From assembly GCA_031258625.1 (NCBI GenBank), contig JAIRMO010000167.1, positions 1 to 16,490 on the forward strand: 16,490 nucleotides of DNA, read 5' to 3'. The number at the start of each line of letters is the position of its first letter. Position 1 is the first letter of the stretch. Source of the stretch: Spirochaetaceae bacterium (GTDB taxonomy: Bacteria; Spirochaetota; Spirochaetia; Treponematales; Breznakiellaceae). The notes under the pieces are model-generated. The model was not told where the DNA came from. It did no database searches and was given only the letters and a program-made list of their open reading frames with translations. Made by a program: the position numbers and the translations under genes. Shown here one piece after another: positions 13,598-16,490 of the stretch.

Positions 13598-14773
13598 ATG
13601 AAAAAAATTCACATGATACTGGGTGTTATGGCTGTTTCGGTTTTTTTTCTCAACGCTTCCATATGGGAAGGAATCGCGCGAATAATTCCGGGGGATGGAT
13701 CCTCCGAAAAGGGGTATGGGATAGCCACAAACGCCTTTCCCCCGAATACCGTGGTAGAGGTGACCAACCTTGAAAACGGAAAAGCCATCCGGGCGGTCAT
13801 CACCTCCGCTCTTGAGTCGCCGGGGTTTCTTGCCACATTTTCCCGGGATACCGCCGCCGCGATGGACGCCCGGAGCCAATCCCTCGTCAGAGTCAAGATA
13901 ACCGAGGCCCGGGACCCCGGCTCCTTTTCCCCCCTTACCGGGGGGACGAAGTCCCCCGGGGAGCCGTCCCAGGGGACGGGAACGGCGAATAAGGGGGAAG
14001 AAAAACAGGATAGTACGGCCCCATCGGTTGTCCCGCAATCGATCCTTACCCAACCGGGAACTCCGGATACCCTTGCCGGTGTTCCGAAATCAGCGGAACC
14101 CCTAACCCACGGGGAGGTCCGAAGTGAAGGCATCCCTGACATCATTGTACCCCCTCCCCGGCCCGAAGAAGAGGCGGGCCGGGAGTTGTCTTTTAACGAA
14201 GAATCCCCCCAATCTCCGGAACCCCTATTCCCCGTACCGCCCCGGTACCCGGCCGATCCTGACCCGCTTCAAGGGTACGATCTGGTTTTGATTCCCGTCG
14301 AAGAGCGTCCCCCGGTGGAAACCGCCGATGCCTGGATACTTCCCCCGGAAGCGGAAATAGCCCCCCTGGGCCCCCTTCCCTTAGGGGAGTCCTTTTCCGG
14401 GACGGTAATAGATCCGGCCCTGATAATACCCTCATTGGAAGACCAGGCCGCCCCCGTTCCCCTGGTTCAGGAAACTCCCCCCCCGGAACTTTTTGAAGAA
14501 CGGCCGTTCTTTTCCGTACCGGTAATTACCTCCCTGGAACCGGGGCAATATTACCTTCAGTTAGGGGCCTTCGGTATGATCGAATTGGTAGAAGCGGAAT
14601 TATCAAGGATAGGAAAAAACTATCCCCTGGTAATTCAAGGGGGGGGAAATCCCCAAACGCCCCTATACCGTATTTTGCTTGGCCCGGTTAATTTAGGGGA
14701 GAGCGGCGCCCTGATGCAACGGTTTAAAAGCCTCGGCTATGAAGACGCCTTTATTAGACAGGGAAGCAATTAA
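13598..14773 (+). CDS. Secreted protein with degenerate RlpA-like barrel and C-terminal SPOR domain
   Basis: A 391-residue exported protein. After a signal peptide (about 1-20, FLNA-SIW), residues 38-103 resemble the double-psi beta-barrel of RlpA: FPPNTVVEVTNLENGKAIRA matches the barrel core, and the following ITS and FSRDTAAAMDA stretches match later strands. The upstream part that carries the lytic-transglycosylase acid in RlpA is missing, so it is probably not enzymatic. A proline-rich, acidic linker of about 200 residues (107-310) follows. Residues 315-389 are a SPOR domain (YYLQLGAF, then YRILLGPV and LGYEDAFIRQ), which binds glycan strands stripped of stem peptides and localises proteins to septa. 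The start has GAGGAAGGACAGG upstream at non-ideal spacing. It is convergent with secA. The SPOR call is firm, the barrel moderately so. Confidence 0.82.
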   Translation: MKKIHMILGVMAVSVFFLNASIWEGIARIIPGDGSSEKGYGIATNAFPPNTVVEVTNLENGKAIRAVITSALESPGFLATFSRDTAAAMDARSQSLVRVKITEARDPGSFSPLTGGTKSPGEPSQGTGTANKGEEKQDSTAPSVVPQSILTQPGTPDTLAGVPKSAEPLTHGEVRSEGIPDIIVPPPRPEEEAGRELSFNEESPQSPEPLFPVPPRYPADPDPLQGYDLVLIPVEERPPVETADAWILPPEAEIAPLGPLPLGESFSGTVIDPALIIPSLEDQAAPVPLVQETPPPELFEERPFFSVPVITSLEPGQYYLQLGAFGMIELVEAELSRIGKNYPLVIQGGGNPQTPLYRILLGPVNLGESGALMQRFKSLGYEDAFIRQGSN

Positions 14774-14785
14774 AGCGGAGAATCA

Positions 14786-14817
14786 GGGGCCGTTGCAATC
14801 CCCCGGGTTTTTATTTT
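14786..14817 (+). terminator. Weak terminator-like signal after the SPOR gene
   Basis: GGGG (14786-14789) can pair with CCCC (14800-14803), and TTTTTATTTT follows at 14808-14817, running into the end of the convergent secA gene. The stem is short; the T-run is the main support. Confidence 0.25.
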
Positions 14818-16490
14818 CCGTGGCAGAATTTATACTTTTTACCGCTGCCGCAGGGGCAGGGGTCGTTTCTTCCCACTTTTGGATACGCCCTGACCACGGT
14901 GGCCGCCTCCGGCCGGGATTGGGCCGAAGGCCCCGGGGGGGCTCGCCCCCCGCCCTGTCCCTCTCCCGAGGCAAAGGCCGCCAAACTCCCGTGGGACTGG
15001 ACCGTCGCCGTGGCTCTCCCCCGCCATTCCCGGTCTCCCGCGGCCTGGATCCGTACCAAATGTACCCGGGAGGCTATTTCTTCCCGGATCAGGTCGATCA
15101 TGGCGTCGAAGATCTGGAACCCCTCGATCTTGTATTCCGTCAGGGGGTTTTTCTGTCCATAACTACGGAGATATACCGCTTCCCGGAGCCCTTCCATGTT
15201 TTCCAGATGATCCAGCCATTTCCGATCAATGGCCTGAAGATACTGCATCCGGATAAAGGCGTTTAAATTAACGGTCCCCACCAGGGTTTCCTTTTCTTCC
15301 AGATCCTTTTCCAGATCTCCGATGATCCGCCCTTCCAGGGCCTCCGGATTGGGCGATGCCGTCCCTTCGAGCCGGAGGGTATAGCCGAACTTTTCTTTAA
15401 GGTAATTGCCCAGCTCTTTAAGGGCCCCTGCCTGATCCCGGCGCTGGGAGGTTTGGTACGCTTCCAGGGCGCCCTGTACCATAGAAAGGGTCGCGTCGTT
15501 TACCCGGCCCTTGAGGTTCTGATCCTTTAGAATGGCGTCCCGCTGTTCGTAAATGAACTTTCGTTGCTGGTTGAGGACGTCATCGTATTCCAAGAGGTGT
15601 TTGCGAATTTCAAAGTTCCGTTCCTCCACCTTTTTTTGGGCCTTTTCAATACTCTTGTTGAGCCAGGGATGATAGATAGCCTCCCCCGGCTCCATACCGA
15701 TTTTAGCCATGAGGCCTTTAATATTAGAACCCCCAAAGAGGCGCATCAGGTCATCGTCCATGGAGATAAAAAAGGCGGATCTTCCCGGATCCCCCTGCCG
15801 GCCGGAGCGGCCCCGGAGCTGGTTGTCGATGCGCCGGCTTTCATGCCGTTCGGTACCGATAACGTAAAGCCCCCCCAAGCCTTTTACTTCCTCGTAATCC
15901 TTTTTCCACTTCTCATATTCCAATTTGAGGATTTCTGCGTATTTTTCCGGGCTTGCCCCGGTTCCGGCGGTTCTCCGGGCCCGGTGTTCCGGGTTACCCC
16001 CCAGTTTTATATCCGTACCCCGGCCGGCCATGTTGGTGGCTATGGTAACCGCCCCCTTGGCCCCGGCTTCGGCGATGATCCCCGCTTCCCGGGCGTGGTT
16101 TTTGGCGTTTAACACCTCGTGACGGACCCCCCGGCGGGTGAGGAGGGCGGAAATTTTTTCTGATTTTTCGATAGAAACCGTCCCCACCAGCAGGGGCTGG
16201 CCCCTCCGGTGGGCTTCGGCGATTTCCTCACCGAGGGCGTTGAGCTTGTCCCCTTCGTTGAGGTATACCACGTCGTTCTCATCGTTCCGGGCCACGGGGA
16301 GGTTGGTGGGGATCACCACCACATCGAGGTTGTAGATCTTGCTGAATTCCACCGCCTCCGTATCCGCGGTGCCGGTCATGCCGGAAATTTTTTCATAAAG
16401 CCGGAAGTAATTCTGAAAGGTGATGGTAGCCATGGTCCGGTTCCGCTGGGCGATTTTGATCCGTTCTTTGGCCTCAATGGCCTGGTGGAG
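14811..16490 (-). CDS. secA: Preprotein translocase ATPase SecA, C-terminal 559 residues
   Basis: The gene runs off the right edge, so the N-terminal third is absent. The open frame continues to the last base, beginning [19 protein letters not shown], before [20 protein letters not shown], so the internal ATG at 16433 is not a start. SecA is the ATP-driven motor that pushes preproteins through SecYEG. Visible: the end of the first nucleotide-binding region, the second DEAD-like fold with NMAGRGTDI (fragment residues 153-161) and the motif VI stretch with [20 protein letters not shown] (213-232, Arg fingers), then the helical scaffold/wing, a Gly/Ala/Pro-rich linker, and the C-terminal zinc motif [16 protein letters not shown] (C545, C547, C556, H557) that binds SecB and lipids. 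All visible motifs are intact. It is convergent with the SPOR gene, 37 bases apart. Confidence 0.97.
   Translation of the reverse strand, partial: LHQAIEAKERIKIAQRNRTMATITFQNYFRLYEKISGMTGTADTEAVEFSKIYNLDVVVIPTNLPVARNDENDVVYLNEGDKLNALGEEIAEAHRRGQPLLVGTVSIEKSEKISALLTRRGVRHEVLNAKNHAREAGIIAEAGAKGAVTIATNMAGRGTDIKLGGNPEHRARRTAGTGASPEKYAEILKLEYEKWKKDYEEVKGLGGLYVIGTERHESRRIDNQLRGRSGRQGDPGRSAFFISMDDDLMRLFGGSNIKGLMAKIGMEPGEAIYHPWLNKSIEKAQKKVEERNFEIRKHLLEYDDVLNQQRKFIYEQRDAILKDQNLKGRVNDATLSMVQGALEAYQTSQRRDQAGALKELGNYLKEKFGYTLRLEGTASPNPEALEGRIIGDLEKDLEEKETLVGTVNLNAFIRMQYLQAIDRKWLDHLENMEGLREAVYLRSYGQKNPLTEYKIEGFQIFDAMIDLIREEIASRVHLVRIQAAGDREWRGRATATVQSHGSLAAFASGEGQGGGRAPPGPSAQSRPEAATVVRAYPKVGRNDPCPCGSGKKYKFCHGK

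Noticed and set aside
14739..15266. 175-codon plus-strand frame across the start of the secA C-terminus
   Set aside because: Antisense to the SecA zinc motif and linker; no signal or domain of its own.

Overview
The window is a 16.5 kb stretch of a high-GC bacterial chromosome and most likely comes from a treponeme-like spirochaete. This is inferred from the style of the encoded proteins: oligopeptide-binding protein with an LYA-RGN export signal, paired lipoproteins, CHASE2 cyclase, exported SPOR protein and strong AAGGAGG ribosome sites. No rRNA or marker gene fixes the species. GC-rich codon third positions produce many long antisense reading frames, which I have left out.

Layout. 1-2921 (+): the end of a peptide/nickel-type ABC transporter locus, with the 3' end of an OppD/DppD ATPase, a complete OppF/DppF ATPase translationally overlapped with it, then a periplasmic substrate-binding protein. 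Two stem-loops lie between oppF and the binding-protein gene. 2981-4407 (-): a MATE efflux protein preceded by an overlapping 25-codon leader ORF that carries the only good ribosome site. 4565-7435 (-): a 956-residue M16 (PqqL-like) zinc protease lipoprotein. 7492-8409 (+): a DHH/DHHA1 phosphoesterase, divergent from the protease and driven by a near-consensus promoter. 8416-12022 (-): a compact operon, in transcription order a secreted SH3b protein, an M48 metalloprotease lipoprotein and a CHASE2 adenylate cyclase. 12134-12553 (+): an alkyltransferase-like (ATL) DNA-repair protein with PWHR in place of PCHR, apparently leaderless and with an operator-like dyad over its -35 box. 12554-13010: a 457-bp stretch with no convincing protein gene but rich in repeats, including a 21-bp perfect inverted repeat enclosing 80 bp (MITE-like) and CATT-heptamer repeats. 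13011-14773 (+): an exported protein of unknown function, then a secreted protein with a degenerate RlpA-type barrel, a long proline-rich linker and a C-terminal SPOR domain. 14811-16490 (-): the C-terminal two thirds of SecA, running off the right edge.

How it works together. Most products are envelope or export functions: peptide uptake, drug/cation efflux, two extracytoplasmic metalloproteases, an envelope-sensing cyclase, a peptidoglycan-binding SPOR protein and the Sec motor. The most coherent multi-gene unit is SH3b - M48 protease - CHASE2 cyclase, which reads as an envelope quality-control module tied to cAMP signalling; this is inference from operon structure. No tRNA, rRNA, CRISPR array, insertion-sequence transposase or phage gene is visible.
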